This document shows positions 34,523 through 46,927 of a stretch of DNA of 64,000 bases, in pieces. The stretch comes from Cerioporus squamosus. Lineage: Eukaryota > Basidiomycota > Agaricomycetes > Polyporales > Polyporaceae. A program made the position numbers and the translations under genes. Numbering within the stretch: the first letter of the stretch is position 1; each line of letters starts with the position of its first letter. The notes beneath the pieces are model-generated. The model was not told where the DNA came from and ran no database searches. It saw only the letters and a list, made by a program, of their open reading frames with translations. Where the stretch lies: assembly GCA_022592435.1 (NCBI GenBank), contig JABYQS010000143.1, positions 1 to 64,000 of the forward strand, read 5' to 3'.

Positions 34523-36823
34523 CTATACTTCCGCGACAGCGTTCTTGATATCGCCCCGGCGGACGGCAGAAGACATCTCGATGCTGTTTCCGTCTCCCCC
34601 CTCACCCTCTATCTCCCGCGTCACCTTGATGTCTATCATCGCGGGCGGCACGTCCCCGGGATCCTGTGGTGAAGAGTGTGAATCGGCTCAGTTCGGCAGC
34701 GCCCAAGACCCCGCCAAGAGAGAAAATACAAAGATGAGCGGCGCTGCGTGCGTACCTGGGGGACGTTCCAGCGCTCGGCGGCGGCGAGACGGTTTGCGCG
34801 GGCGATGATGTTCGCACCAAAGGATCCGGCGTCGAAGATTTCCATCCCGTGGCTGACGAGGAGCTTGCGGGAGTTGAGGCTGTGGAGTGTTGGGAGCTGA
34901 TGAGCGACCTCAGCACGAGGGGGTGAGAATACTCCTGGACGCACACGCAGAAGACAGTGTTCATTGCCACTGGGAGAGGCCGCGCCCAAGACGTCAGTTT
35001 GGTGCTTGGGAAGGATGCATCAACATCAATATCAACTCACACCGCGTTCCGATGATATTAGCAGAGACCCAATACAGATCGTTAGGCCGAGCAAGGGCCT
35101 GAATGGTACACGGGTCAGGCTGTGTCCCACCCCGCTGGTGTAGAGATCGTGGAAACGTACGAATACTAGCGACAAGAAGTCGAGCAACCTTGCAGAGAGA
35201 TACGGGGTCAGATGCCCCGTGCAACGCAACTACATATTGCGGGTGGCACCTACAAGATCAATATACCTGGTGGCATATACAATAGTCAGGTATGCGGGGA
35301 ACGAGGGGAGCACGCATGACGTACCAGTGTTGACACCATATATGATCGCCAGGTCTATCCAAGAGTCGTTTCTATGTACAACAGAGTCAATGAGACATTC
35401 CCGTCTTGCACGAAAGTGACCTCACCCTCGAGCGTTTCTGCGACTGCTCCACAGGACCGAGAACACCGACCCGCTCAACAGTAGGTCGACCGCGGTGGAG
35501 GACGCGCATGTCAGTGCGACCACCCACTGAACATCCGTCCGTTTTAGACCCAACTCGTACGCTAAAAACACACACAACACTCACACGATCATCCGTGTAT
35601 GTCGCGACAGAGTTAGAGGTGAAGCTTGCGGAACCAAAGTCAGCCGGCGGATGGTCCGTAGTACCAACAGCTACCCACCCATGGACGGCCAGTACTGTAA
35701 AGTGCGAGCTTTCAGCGTTGCGGGTAGAAGAGAGCACAAAGACACTCACCAATCTCAGCAGCTTGAAGACGAGAGGATAGTGCAGGTCAGCGTCACGGAC
35801 GATTGGCTTGTCATGAGTCATGGCATCGTCTCACCCAGTCGCACGCCTAGGAAGGCAACCTCCACGGGAGGTGAGCAATCGCTCGTGAGGTGAGATATAT
35901 TGTACTCACAGAGACGGCTGCTAGCACCTTATACTTGAAGCTGACTGCGAGAAGGTCAGATGGCGGCTTGACAGGGAAACGATAGTAAGCGGTCGTACTT
36001 AGGGAGACCCGGCGAGCAAAGAAGCTGACGACGACAGCTTAGACGTCGAGAAGATTCGGGACGAGTCAGATCGTACCTCTGAGCCGCGATCGTCACAAGA
36101 GCCTGCGCACCAAGGAGTCAGCATTGCGCGGTCCACACACTCGCAATGCAGATGCCTACCGCTGAAACTGCCATCAGCTGGGTGGGGCGGGATGGTGATG
36201 AGAAGAGCGATATGCCATAGGACTGCAGAACCTACGTTGGCAGACCTGGGACGTAGTGATGAGTGCGTCCCTGCCTCGGCAGAACATCAGGTCTCTCACC
36301 ATACTGCTTCCGTGAGACCCTTCGGATTGAAGTAGTTGGTGACGAGGTAGTGATAACTACGAGCGCGTTAATTGAGAGGAACCGGCGGGGACCATGAAGA
36401 GCATCGTACGCAGCGTGTATAGTAACGGCAGTCTGAAACGTCGCCAACACCCTGCGGGAAGGATGAGTCCTACTTCAATAGTGAACACGGTTTCATCATC
36501 CGCTCTTACATGGTAAGGATGACCTGTGGAGTCGGGGAGGAGTTAGCTCTCAGCTTTCGAATGGAGCGAATGATATCGCAACAAGGGGACATACCACTAC
36601 GCGTATTGACGGAGTATCCGTCGGAAACAGACGGATGTACCGATAGCATTGATGAACTCCGAACCCATACAAGCTATCGACGTGGGAGTTCGTCAGCAAG
36701 ACAAAGCAGATGGACAGCTGCAGCATGGCGTACGTACATGGCAGCAACAAAGAGGCCGATGAGCAGCGACCCGAAAGTGCCGTCAATAGACGGGAATGCT
36801 GGCGGCTGCGCGTTGGAGGCCAT
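34523..36823 (-). CDS. DUF6534 membrane protein, copy 3
   Basis: Minus-strand family member upstream of the PKS and in the same orientation. Start ATG 36821-36823 gives MASNAQPPAFPSIDGTFGS and TM1 (LLIGLFVAAM; exon 1 ends at 36738). Later exons give LYGFGVHQCYRYIRLFP, VLATFQTAVTIHAA spliced to YHYLVTNYFNPKGL (phase fits exactly), LVTIAAQSFFARRV, DLAIIYGVNTG and, near the end, LPTLHSLNSRKLLVSHG. The tail reads MIDIKVTREIEGEGGDGNSI and ends at TAG 34523-34525. It is shorter and more divergent than copies 2 and 4. The middle exons (about 36000-35300) were followed only in part: AVDLLLSGSVFSVLW and WSSRRNARG mark the TM before the C-terminal domain. No certain lesion was found. Confidence 0.65.
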
Positions 36824-38839
36824 CGTCAACTTCGTCTGCTGTGAGAATGCTGGAGGGTCAGAGGTTCTCTTCTCGTCGACGAACCCAGCTGAGCGGGGCC
36901 AGGGGTTTTGTATCACATTATGACGGTGCTTGATCCCTAGATCAGATCAGATCGTGAGCGAAACGCACTGGGCCGAACCACGCGCTCTCCCTGCGGTTCC
37001 CACTGAGGCGATGTCCATCGTGGAGCGGCTGCTGTCCTGGTGCGCCACACCGGTTCGAAGCGATGGGCGATGTAGACGGACAGATGGATCATGGGGCATG
37101 CTGCCCACACATCCGGATGAGAAGTCCTCGAGTCCTCCGAGGATGGCTATCGAGAAGTCGTGAGCTGAACTCAGTCGGGGACCGCAGCTTCTATGATGAA
37201 ACCGCACCAGCGCAGCGCGCTCTAGTAAGAGCGTTGCGCTCATTACCTCCGCAGGCTGGTGAAGATCACTTTTGTGGGCGCGAGGAAGAATGCATCGCCG
37301 CCAAATGTTCAACACCCGTGGGGACGGCATATGTTGAAGAACCTCCGGGCGGCGCTGGTCTGGGATATTGGTGCGGGTACTTCGGAGGTCTGGTAGCGTT
37401 TGTCAGGGTCCTATGCTAACTCATCAAAGCGACAAGTCCCCTTCGTCGGCTGTTGGTCACCAGCCGGTCTTGCCTTCCTTGCACTCGCTTGATGGTAGCG
37501 TATGTAGCGCGTGCGCAGACGTATGACGACGATGAGTTTGCTCGGCGCGTCCCGTTAGATCGTGGCACGACACAGGCCGCCCGTCGGGCTCGAAACTGAC
37601 GAGACGGTTGTTTCTGGGACACCGAGTGAGTGCGAGAACGGAAGGACTACACAGCACATACGCCGACAAGCGGAAGCATACGGAGAATAGAAGTTCTGCT
37701 TCAGCCATCTCCATGATGCCTCCCCGAGGCCCTCAAACTTGAGTTGCGATTTCGAGACTTGAAGAAGCGTAAAGTCGCACAATTAAAACACTCGAGCGCG
37801 CCACGAGTGGAAGTGAAGTTTCATTCGGGTGACAGGATCGTATATTTCAGGGATATCGTGCAGTACGAGACACAACTCAACATGGTAAGATCTAAAGCCA
37901 CTTTTTCAAACGCCTGGAAGGCCGAAGAACTCTTGCAGCAAACAACTGGTGGCCAGACACGGATAGAAGGGCATCGTTATGGCTGTCCGAAGCCGGACAC
38001 CATGCAAGGGGCAAAGCGAAGGAAAAATGACTCGAGGCAACGGGTACTCACATTGCTCTTATAGACGTGACCCTCCGCCTGTCCCATGCTTGTCTTCGTC
38101 TCATCCAATATAGCGGAAGAGTGGCGGACGATGGAGGGGCCAAGATATCCACCTGAGCTTGAGCGAGACTTTGGCGACTGCGAATCAGACGAGTGGCCGT
38201 GAGGAGCCTGAGGCCTGAGTGTCATTGATGATAAGCAACGTGCTTGCTGAAGAAAACCAGAAAAGCTACAGAGAAGCTTAGAACGACGCAAACATAGCAC
38301 ATCCTAGAGAGAAGAGAGAGGGAGAGAGGCTAGAGCAGACTGAGACTGCCACGCCGCCGCAGGCCGCCCGAGCGATTGCCCGATTTGGAACACGGACTTG
38401 GACTCGGCGACATAGCTCAGAGCTGTGCCACACCAAACTACCCTCCCCTACCATCCATCCGCCCACATGCTGTTAGATGACTCTTCCAACCCTGTGAAAG
38501 CGCATGAAGTCCATTCGCGCGGACAGTATCATGATGTGCTGCCTCGTTGGTCCGACAATGAACGGAACCAAGGACATCTAGTCGAACCTACTTCTGGCCG
38601 GCGACTTATCGTAGACAGGGTTTGCAGTGCTGGAGCTCGGGACACACTGTGAAGATGATGGTTTGCCGCAGCATACATCCCCTTCACCGCGGCAGGCGTC
38701 AGGCTCAGCATGGCATTGTGGGACAAGCTTCTCGATGTGATGCAGGCCGGCGCAGGCTTCTCGTTCTAAACAGCGTGGTAGGCAGCACTTCTTCCTTCTC
38801 CGCACTCTCTCCCGCACGTTCTCCTCTCCTCCTCCCCCC
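36824..38839. other. about 2 kb without recognised gene
   Basis: Between the divergent DUF6534 copy 3 and the MFS exporter. Several medium frames exist on both strands (for example minus 37330-36947 and 37782-37555) but none resembles a known family or splices well. They may be chance or old remnants. The last 300 bp are pyrimidine-rich (tctcc/ctcct) before the MFS start, typical of fungal 5' regions. Confidence 0.4.
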
Positions 38840-41069
38840 ATGTCTGTTGCCGACAGTCTCAAGGAGAATATTCTCGTGACCCAGGCCGAGGCTCCCTCCC
38901 AGCTCCGACAGGGGGCCACGAAGAGAGGCTTCCGCTTCTGGATGATCTTCCTCTCTATCTGCCTGGCGCTCTTCCTGTCCGCTCTTGAACTCACCGCCGT
39001 CTCGACCGCGCTCCCGGTCATCGTCAACGACCTGCAGGGCGATGACTTCGTCTGGGTCGGCGCGGCATACTCACTCGCGTCGACCGCGTTTCTGCCCATG
39101 AGTGGTGGCGTCTCCGAGGTACGTCCGTTCGTGTCGCCCCGTGCTTCCACCCCCCTCTGACGAGCAACCGCGGACAGATCTTTGGCAGGCGAGCCGCGTT
39201 ACTCTTCGCGCTGGGGTGCTTTATCTTGGGAAGCGCCCTGTGCGGGGCCGCGCAAACTATGAGCTGGCTTGTGGCGGCACGAAGTACGTAGCCTACTCTT
39301 CGCGCATTCGACACATGACGCCCTGATACCAATACGTTCCCAGCTGTGCAAGGTCTGGGCGGAGGGGCTATCCTCTCCGTGTCGTCGATAGTAGTGTCCG
39401 ATCTTGTCTCGCTGCGCGACCGCGCTACCTACAATGGCTTCATTAGCTTGTAAGCCCAAGTCTGCGTTCGTGTGTCCTCCGCTCCTAAAGTCTTTCGTTC
39501 CAGGACCTGGGCACTTGCGAGCGCCATCGGACCTGTGATTGGAGGTGCCCTCAGTTCGGAGGGCCAATGGCGTTGGCTGTTCTGTAGGTCTTTCCTATTG
39601 CTCGCGCTGATACAAACCTGACGCGTCGCGTGTAGATCTGAACTTGCCCCTTTGCGCAGTGTCCACAGCGATGGTGTTCGTCTTCCTCAAGCTTCCGACT
39701 CCCCCAGGCACGCTTCGCGAGAAACTCGGACACATGGACTGGATGTAAGCTTTCTCATTGCACACCGCGGCGAGCCATGCGCAGAAGTTGATGCGACCTT
39801 GGTAGTGGCAACTTCCTCGTTATTGCATCGACTACGTGTGTTGTCCTGGGCCTCACTTGGGGTGGGATCAAGTTTCCTTGGTCTTCTGCGCAGGTCCTCG
39901 TCCCTCTGATCTTGGGACTGGTTGGGCTCGCGTTCTTCATCGTCTACGAAGCCCGTTGGGCCAAGAACCCCATCGTCCGTCGGCGTTCCTCTCTCTGCTC
40001 GCGCGCCTTTCTGACGCGATCTGCAGGTCCCTGTCACCCTCTTACAGAACCGCACCAGTATCAGCGGGTGAGCCACCTCGCACGCGTAAGATGTCGAGTA
40101 CCCCCTGACAGCTATACCATGCAGGTACATCCAGACCTCCGTCAACCATCTGGTCGTCCTCGCGATTGCCTGTAAGTCAGTCGACTGCGCTGTATGCAGA
40201 GGACTTATGTAGGCGCCGTACAGACTACCTGCCGACATACTACCAGGCCTGCAAAGACGCCTCCGCCGTCCGCTCGGGTGTCTACATCCTCGGTCTGAAC
40301 GCCGGGTTGGGACCCGCCATCGTCGCCGCCGGTGTCTCAGTCGCAATCACAAAAAAGTATCGACCGCAGATCTGGATCGCATGGACCATCTTCATGGTCG
40401 GGATGGGTATCTACACGACTGTCCGTGCGGACACGGGTCTGGCTGAGACGATCGGCATCCCTATCCTCACTGCTGTTGGCGCGGGCATGCTTTACCGTAG
40501 GCTTCCCTCGTCTTGTCCATCGCGTGAACGAAACACTCATCCTGCTCGACCGCAGCTGTCTCATACTTCCCCGTGCTCTCCCCGCTCCCGGTCGAAGAGA
40601 ACGCGCACGCGCTCGCATTCTTCTCTTTCTGCCGCTCCTTCTCCGCAGTGAGTGCGCTCCCTCCATCGCTCCAGCGCACTCGACTTCCAACTCACGCACG
40701 TCCCCGTCCCCGTCTCCTTCGCAGGTCTGGGGCATCGCCATCGGCGCGTCCGTCCTCCAGAACGAGCTCTCGCACCGCCTCCCGCCCGAGTTCCTGCAGC
40801 AGCTACCGTCCGGGGCGGACCTCTCGTACGCCGCGATCCCGACGATCCGGGACCTCCACGAGCCGCTCAAGGACCGCGTGCGCGAGGCCTTTGGGGAGAG
40901 CATCGCGGTCATCTGGAAGGTCATGCTCGGAATTTTGGGCATTGGGTTCCTCGCGTCGCTGTTCATGGCGGATGTGCCGCTGCACGACCTCACGGACGAG
41001 AAGTGGGCGCTCAAGGAGGGGGACGAGCGGGAAGAGGGCGGCGAGGTCTACGAGCTTCCGTCGAGCTGA
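38840..41069 (+). CDS. MFS multidrug-type exporter (DHA2-like, 14 TM)
   Basis: A proton-driven exporter of the major facilitator superfamily. Exon 1 is 38840-39118 and begins MSVADSLKENILVTQ, then TM1 with LFLSALELTAVSTALPVIV. Intron 39119-39177 is followed by the motif-A remnant EIFGRRAALLFALG, then TVQGLGGGAILSVSS, the antiporter motif C (SAIGPVIGGALSSEG) with WRWLFYLNLPL, and later TM segments (LVPLILGLVGLAFFIVY, GLNAGLGPAIVAAGVSVA, WIAWTIFMVGMGIYTTV). The last exons read FPVLSPLPVEENAHALAF and VWGIAIGASVLQNELSHR, with a charged tail ending YELPSS. The size (close to 590 residues) and motif C fit drug:H+ antiporter-2 proteins, common in fungal secondary-metabolite clusters. It lies 5.2 kb upstream of the PKS start, on the opposite strand. 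Export of the PKS product is an attractive inference, not shown. Confidence 0.88.
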
Positions 41070-41814
41070 ACAGTGAACTCTGCGAGGCGGCTGCTGATGT
41101 TGTACTTCAGAGCGATCTGCGCTCGTCGGACTTGGGACTTCCGTATTTATCTGGTGAGCTCTCGGCGCGAAGCTCGAACCGTTCTCCGTCAGACGCACAT
41201 GCTGCCATCTGCGAGAAGCGCGGAATGCAGCCCACGCTTGCGCCGCGATGAACACCTGCCGGCGTACAGAGGCACTGATAGGCCGAAGTTGGATGCCCAT
41301 GATTCCTGAGGCTCTGTACGGCGCACGCCTATTGGACATCGAACAGCGATGCTTGCAGTGTGCACGAATGGTATCGCAGCATCTGCATCAACGCCCACCG
41401 GTGTCACGTATGCCGCCCGAGGCGGTGCCCGCGTTCATGAGCACGGATCTTCGGTGCGCTGCAGCGTTCCCCTGGAATATGGCGGCAGAGCAGGCTTGCT
41501 TGTACCCACGACAGCGACCGAGCGCGTGTACCCATCAGTGACCATTTTGAATATCTGCTCCCTTCGCAGACTCCGAGGACTGATCCACGGGCAAAGTGTG
41601 CGCCTCGCCCACGAACTCCCCTTGTTCTTCCGGTGTTCGATTCGTGGACAGCGTCCTGATCATCAGCGAATCGACCTTCTTCGACTTGCGCCCGTCCAGT
41701 CCTAAGTATGGCTGCCATCCTTCCTGAGGATTCCTGATCTCGTCCGCTCTTATAACTCGGCCCTCCGCAGTACCAGCACCTGGGACTTCCGACTTGGACG
41801 ACGTGCCAGCAGCC

Positions 41815-44107
41815 ATGGTTGTCTCCCTTGGAGCTCGCACACCACAGTTGAGCCCGACCAACTCTTCGACGCCCGTCGCCGGTCTTCCGCCTGGTGCCCA
41901 GATCCCCACCATACCTCCTCTGGATGATACGTATGGGGCGTTGCTCCTGGGCATGTCGTTCGGACTGATGTGAGTACTACCTCTGCATGCACCGTATGGG
42001 ATTATACGAACGCGAGTATCACCGTGTCCTTCTGACCTACGGCTCTCCCCCTCTCTCTCTACTAGGCTTTACGGGCTTACCGTGCATCAGGCGTACAGGT
42101 ACTTCCGCATGTACCCGCGCGACATAGGCCTCCTCAAGGGATTCGTGTTGACACTTCTGTACGTCCTTCTACTCCCTCATAGCCCTGATACCTCCCCCAA
42201 CCTTCACGACCTCGCATTGGCAGAGCGCTCGAGACGCTTCATACGGCGTGCAGCATCATTGCATGGTGAGTCCTGTTTTCGATGTTCGATATAGAGGGGT
42301 ACATGTATGCTCAAACACACCGGGCTGCGACAGCTACTACCATCTCGTCAGCAACTTCGCCAATCCGCAGACGCTGTTGAGAAGTCACTGGTGAGCATGT
42401 ACCCAACGTTCTCGCAGGACTCCTTGCACGCTCGCTGTATACTGACCAGCACTGCAGGTCTACGCAGGTGAGCCGTCAGGCCCGGAAACTTCGAACATGT
42501 CGCTCACAGGTTTCCCTGACCAGTTGCTTACTCCGATATGTGTGAGTCCATTCTTCCCTTCCCTGGGAGTCCTGCCTCTCATCCGCGCACAGGGCTTCAC
42601 TATCATCCTCTGCCAAGGGTGCGTCCAGTACTGCTCATTGAACACGACTCGGATTTTGACCCCTCCGCTCGCTAGCTTCTACGCTCGACGCGTATACCTT
42701 GGTGAGGTCATATCTATATCCATGCAAGAACACATCTGACTTGGGCCGTAGTAGGACCCCAGTACCGGCCGCTTGTCGTTATAGCCGTGGTGTGCATGTT
42801 CGTCCTTTCAGGTTGGCGTCTGACCGGTCTCCTTCCCGCTGTGACTCCACGTTGACCGCCTTCAATGACATTGCCCCACGCAGGCTTCACCATAGGTGCG
42901 CCGTCTTGTATTTCGCTCCGAGCCGTACTAGAGAGCTCATTCCCATTCTTTCTCTGTAGGTGCAACCGTCGAAGGGTCGGTCGTTTGGCTCCCTCGCCAT
43001 TCCGAGTCTGTCAACTGATGCCATTGGTCAAACGCGATCAGGTTCTTACTGACCGACCTTCGAGACTTCCAACGCGTCAACGTGAGCATGGTTCTCCTAG
43101 ACCATCAGCCTTGATATATACTGAAGTCATCTGGCTCACCCATGCAGTGGATGATTTCGTGCCTGTTCGGGATCGGAGTCTTCACCGACGCTATACTGAC
43201 CGGAGCGTTGGTCTGGGTGCTGCGCAAGAGTCGCACCGGCATCAAACAGTGCGTCTTCCACCTTCTGCCTGTACGAGTAGAGTATCAGAAAGCTCACGCG
43301 TGTGTGATAGGACTGACTCGACGGTGGACATCATCATCGCATATGCCATCAATACAGGTATGCACATCGCCCGTCTTTCATGCGCACTGGCAAAGGCTCA
43401 CGAATGTTCGCAGGCTTGTTGAATAGGTCCGTCGTCTGCGTGAGTTGCATATGACCGTGTCTGACGTCCACGACCACGTGTAGCATCCTGGGACTCGCAG
43501 GCTTCCTTGTGGTCAGTACCGAGGCCGTCGTGAGCTTCCACAGCGCTCTCTGACAGCCCATGCCTCCCCCAGGTGCTCATCAGCCCCGGAAACTTCATCT
43601 ACATCAGCATCGCCATAGTCTTCGTGAAAGGTCTGCAGTATATATCCTCCAACCTCTCCCAGTGGCCTCGTCATTGACAGTCTTGTACGCCGTCGCTTTG
43701 AAGTCTACGCAAACTGCGTGCTCACATCGTGAGTCCCGGTTCCCTGAGCTCCCTGCACCACACAAATCTGAATGAATCTCCCAGGCTGAACTCCCGCCGG
43801 TCCCTGTCCACCCGGATCATGGAAGACGTCCATCTGGGGTCGATGGCCTGGAACAAGGGGAGGTCGGCAGCACGCCACACCAAGATGGAGGCATGGGATG
43901 TCCCGGGGGTGCGTACACCTGTTTCAATCAGTACCGTACGTGTGCTCGCTGTGCTAAGCTCACAACGGCATACCCGCGCAGGTTTCGCACGCGCCCTCGA
44001 CTATGGTGTTCATGCCCGCTGATGAGTCGTCGGGAGCTACGACCACTGTGGAGGAGCGCATGTCGAAGGATCACGCTGCGAAGGATCTGTCGGCTGGGAG
44101 TCTTTAA
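41815..44107 (+). CDS. DUF6534 membrane protein, copy 4
   Basis: The best-preserved plus-strand copy. ATG 41815 starts a Ser/Thr/Pro-rich tail (MVVSLGARTPQLSPTNS) and TM1 (IPPLDDTYGALLLGMSFGLM). Later exons give LYGLTVHQAYRYFRMYPRD, a TM ending ARETLHTACSIIAW-like, YYHLVSNFANPQTLL, GFTIILCQ, SFYARRVYL, GPQYRPLVVIAVVCMFVLS, WMISCLFGIGVFTDAILTGA, LRKSRTGIK, DSTVDIIIAYAINTG, ISPGNFIYISIAIVFVK, then LNSRRSLSTRIMEDVHLGS. The final exon ends VEERMSKDHAAKDLSAGSL at TAA 44105-44107. Lesions seen in copies 1 and 2 are absent. Similarity to copy 2 continues past the stop into the 3' flank, which shows a duplication of the region and not only of the gene. Probably a multi-pass plasma- or endomembrane protein with a cytosolic tail; no function is known for the family. 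Confidence 0.82.
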
Positions 44108-44671
44108 AGAGGGCCATGCCTTGCAGAAGGACGATAGTTTTCGGGTTGTACGTCTGTTCTGGGACTGCGGATGTTGGGCGTCATTGATCCGTCATATATG
44201 CTCAAGCTTGTCGTCTCACGTACATAGCAATACAAGTGGCTGGACCAGGATCACAGACCTGTCGTATTGTTACTGAGGAGTCCCAGTGGCGATGGGTGAA
44301 CGTAATGTTCATGACGCGTCTCCTCCCACGACCGTTCTGAGGGACACGTTGGAGCGCGGCGTCTTAGGTCGCTTGTAGAGTAGTTGTGAACTGCTCAGCC
44401 TAGGATTTGCCCGTTCAAGTAGTATGAACATCCGATGTTCTTTTTGCTGCAGTACCCAGGGTACGAAAGACTTAAGAACGTGTTCATGATAAGTAGGTCA
44501 TATTCATGGACGGAAGCAGGGACAGTTGAGAACATATCTAGAGAACAGCGGCCCAATGAACCCCCAGCATGCCAATTCGGGAGACTATACTGAACGACCG
44601 GGCTCAGACCGCAATCATGGGTACGTTGTTCCAAGCGCTCTCCTCAACTCGACGACTTTTTACCCCACACA

Positions 44672-46927
44672 TCAACGGCCTCGACAGTGCGTGGCTCTTG
44701 CACTGTTACCGACCCCCACAGCTCCTGAAGAAAACTCTGAGCGACACAGACTACCAGAGCGCGAAGGAGTACGCACCAACTTATTGGCATTGGCGGAGCC
44801 AGACATCACGGGCTCGCCCTTGACGACATGAGCCGCCAGTTCGGGATGCGCCTTTGGGTTCGCTTGCATATGGGAATAGTCCAGGGGATCAATGCGATGC
44901 CGCTGTCGGCTCCCAACCACTTCAGAGGGAAGGATGATCCTGGGCACAGTAGTGGGCGAATCGGATACGGGGTGTTCCGGAAGCGAGTCTCTGAAGGGGC
45001 CCCCACAGCCGTAAATGGCATCCAAGTCAACGCAGTCGTGTCCGGCTGCGGCTACGAGGTTGAGTGCCGTCAAGAACTCGGAGGTCTCAAACGCTGTCTG
45101 CGGATTCCACGCGCGTCGGAGGGGACAGGTGACAGTGACGTTGTCCATACCTTCCGTCATGGAACGCAGATGATCGGTGAGGACAGGGTGGGGACCGATC
45201 TCGATGAATGTGACGCCTTCGTACCGCAGAAGCATCTCCTCTATGGCGTCCTGGAACAGGACTGGCTCCACGATTCCGTCCCAATAGTACTCCGCGTCGA
45301 ACGAGCCATCGAAGAGCCCGCCTAGGACTGATGAGTACACGGGAACCTTCGGAGCATACTCCTCTCGCGTCGCGAAGATGTCGGAGAGTACGGTCCACGA
45401 ACTCTGCGCGACACAACTTCATCATCGAAGAATGAGCAGAGATGCGTCTCTTGAGCTGCCGCGCGGAGATACAGGCAGCGGTGGCCTTCGAAACTGCGAG
45501 CTCGACGTGGGCGTTGTGGCCGGAGAGGATAAGAGCATCAGGTGCGTTGTAGCCGCCGATCTGCAGCACCCCTTTCCCGAGCTCTGCGCGAACCTGGCTG
45601 ATGATAGACCGCGCCTGCTCCGAGGTGCACGAAATCTCAGCCATAGCACCCCTTGCATCCTCGAACAGCGACAACGCCCGTCCTCGAGCGATGGCCAGCT
45701 TGAGTGCGACGACCTTGGATGCAGCTCCGGATGCACTGAGGACTGCGGTCTCGCCATCAGAGTGTCCGACGACTACGTCGGGACGAATGCCCGCGACTGC
45801 CAATACATCGACGAGGGCGAGCTGGAACATCGTGAGAGCAGGTAGGGCGACCGCGACAGGCCACGAATCACCGAGCGCGTCCGTCGGGCAGTCCGCGGAG
45901 TCGCCGAAGAGTCCCGTAGACTCGATGAGTGACCTGCCCACAACAGATGCATAGACTTCATCAAGCTCGATGATGCTCTTGCGAATGGCAGGCAAGTGCG
46001 GAATAGATCTCTCCCCACTATCAAGGCCATTAGAATGACGCTGGTGCAGAAAGCATGTCGACATGACTCACTATTGAAGTGCTGCGCATCCTGACCGGAG
46101 AACACGAAGGCGATAGTCCGGGTGTTTCTGGGAACAAGAGCTGGCGTGCCAGACTGACGGCCGGTAGGCTCGGTCTTGGGCTCGAGTGGCATCTGGAGGT
46201 TGTACTTCGACCACTCAACCGCGAGGTTCGGAGTGTTGAGGTTGACGTTAGAAGGAATGGTGCCAGGCATCTTTTCCAAGGAGGACAGGAAAGCGGCGAA
46301 CCCTAGGTGTCTGCGTGAAGCCACGTAAAAATGCGTGAACGAGAGCCTTAAAAAGCATCGCCTCACCCCATGCTCCCTTTGACGCTTCCGAACACAATGT
46401 CTTTCTCGCGTCGAAACAGTCCCGCAACCCAGTTCGCCTTTGTAGGATTCTTCTTGGCCGTGCCTATGGTAAGTGGTCAATCACAAAGAGGCTCGGACAC
46501 TACTGTAAAGCTGAACAAACGTGTTGTGTGGAGCTCCAAAGAGGCAACGTCTTTGGGGTCGCCTCCAGTCTTGACAAAGGCACGCTGCATGGCGTCTTTC
46601 TGCGCTTGCGCGGAAGGTGCAGCAGCAGGTAGCAACGAGATCGACGAGTTGACAATTGTGCCAAGGAACTACGAGGAAAGATGAGCCATTGCCCGACGAG
46701 CGTGTCTTTCGTACATACCCTGTCGTCGCAGCTGCAAGGGGTTTCGGTGCCGCTCCTCGCTGTATGAGGAAGTCGAAGAACGACGCATTTCCCGGGCTGC
46801 CCTCATCACAGTTCCTGCCCGGGGATTGAGTAGCAATCCCTGCCTGGTCCGCGATGAGATCCCGCTGGGAAGGCTGATGGATATGAAGTAGTTCGGGCAT
46901 GGTCTGTTTCGCGCTAAGCGTGGACAT
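44672..46927 (-). pseudogene. decayed second polyketide synthase (partial KS, AT, start of DH)
   Basis: A paralogue of the PKS at 26.9-33.6 kb, same strand. From 46927 it reads MPELLHIHQPSQRDLIADQ and GIATQSPG (KS start), then jumps to a late-KS stretch (KDAMQRAFVKTGGDPKDVAS, LELHTT where the intact PKS has LELHATGT); the whole KS core with the active Cys is gone. It continues as VFGSVKGSM and HLGFAAFLSSLEKMPG, loses most of the KS-AT linker, and enters the AT (VFSGQDAQHF). The AT nucleophile motif is GHSDGE instead of GHSAGE. A frameshift near 45390 separates the AT from a DH start (HPELAAHVVKGEPVM), after which the family similarity stops. DH end, KR and ACP are absent. It cannot be a functional synthase. 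It lies next to DUF6534 copy 4, matching the position of the intact PKS relative to copy 2. Confidence 0.85.

Noticed and set aside
40337..41014. 225-codon minus-strand frame and two long plus-strand frames over the end of the MFS gene
   Set aside because: Shadows of the MFS exons in GC-rich DNA; only one plus frame continues the transporter sequence.
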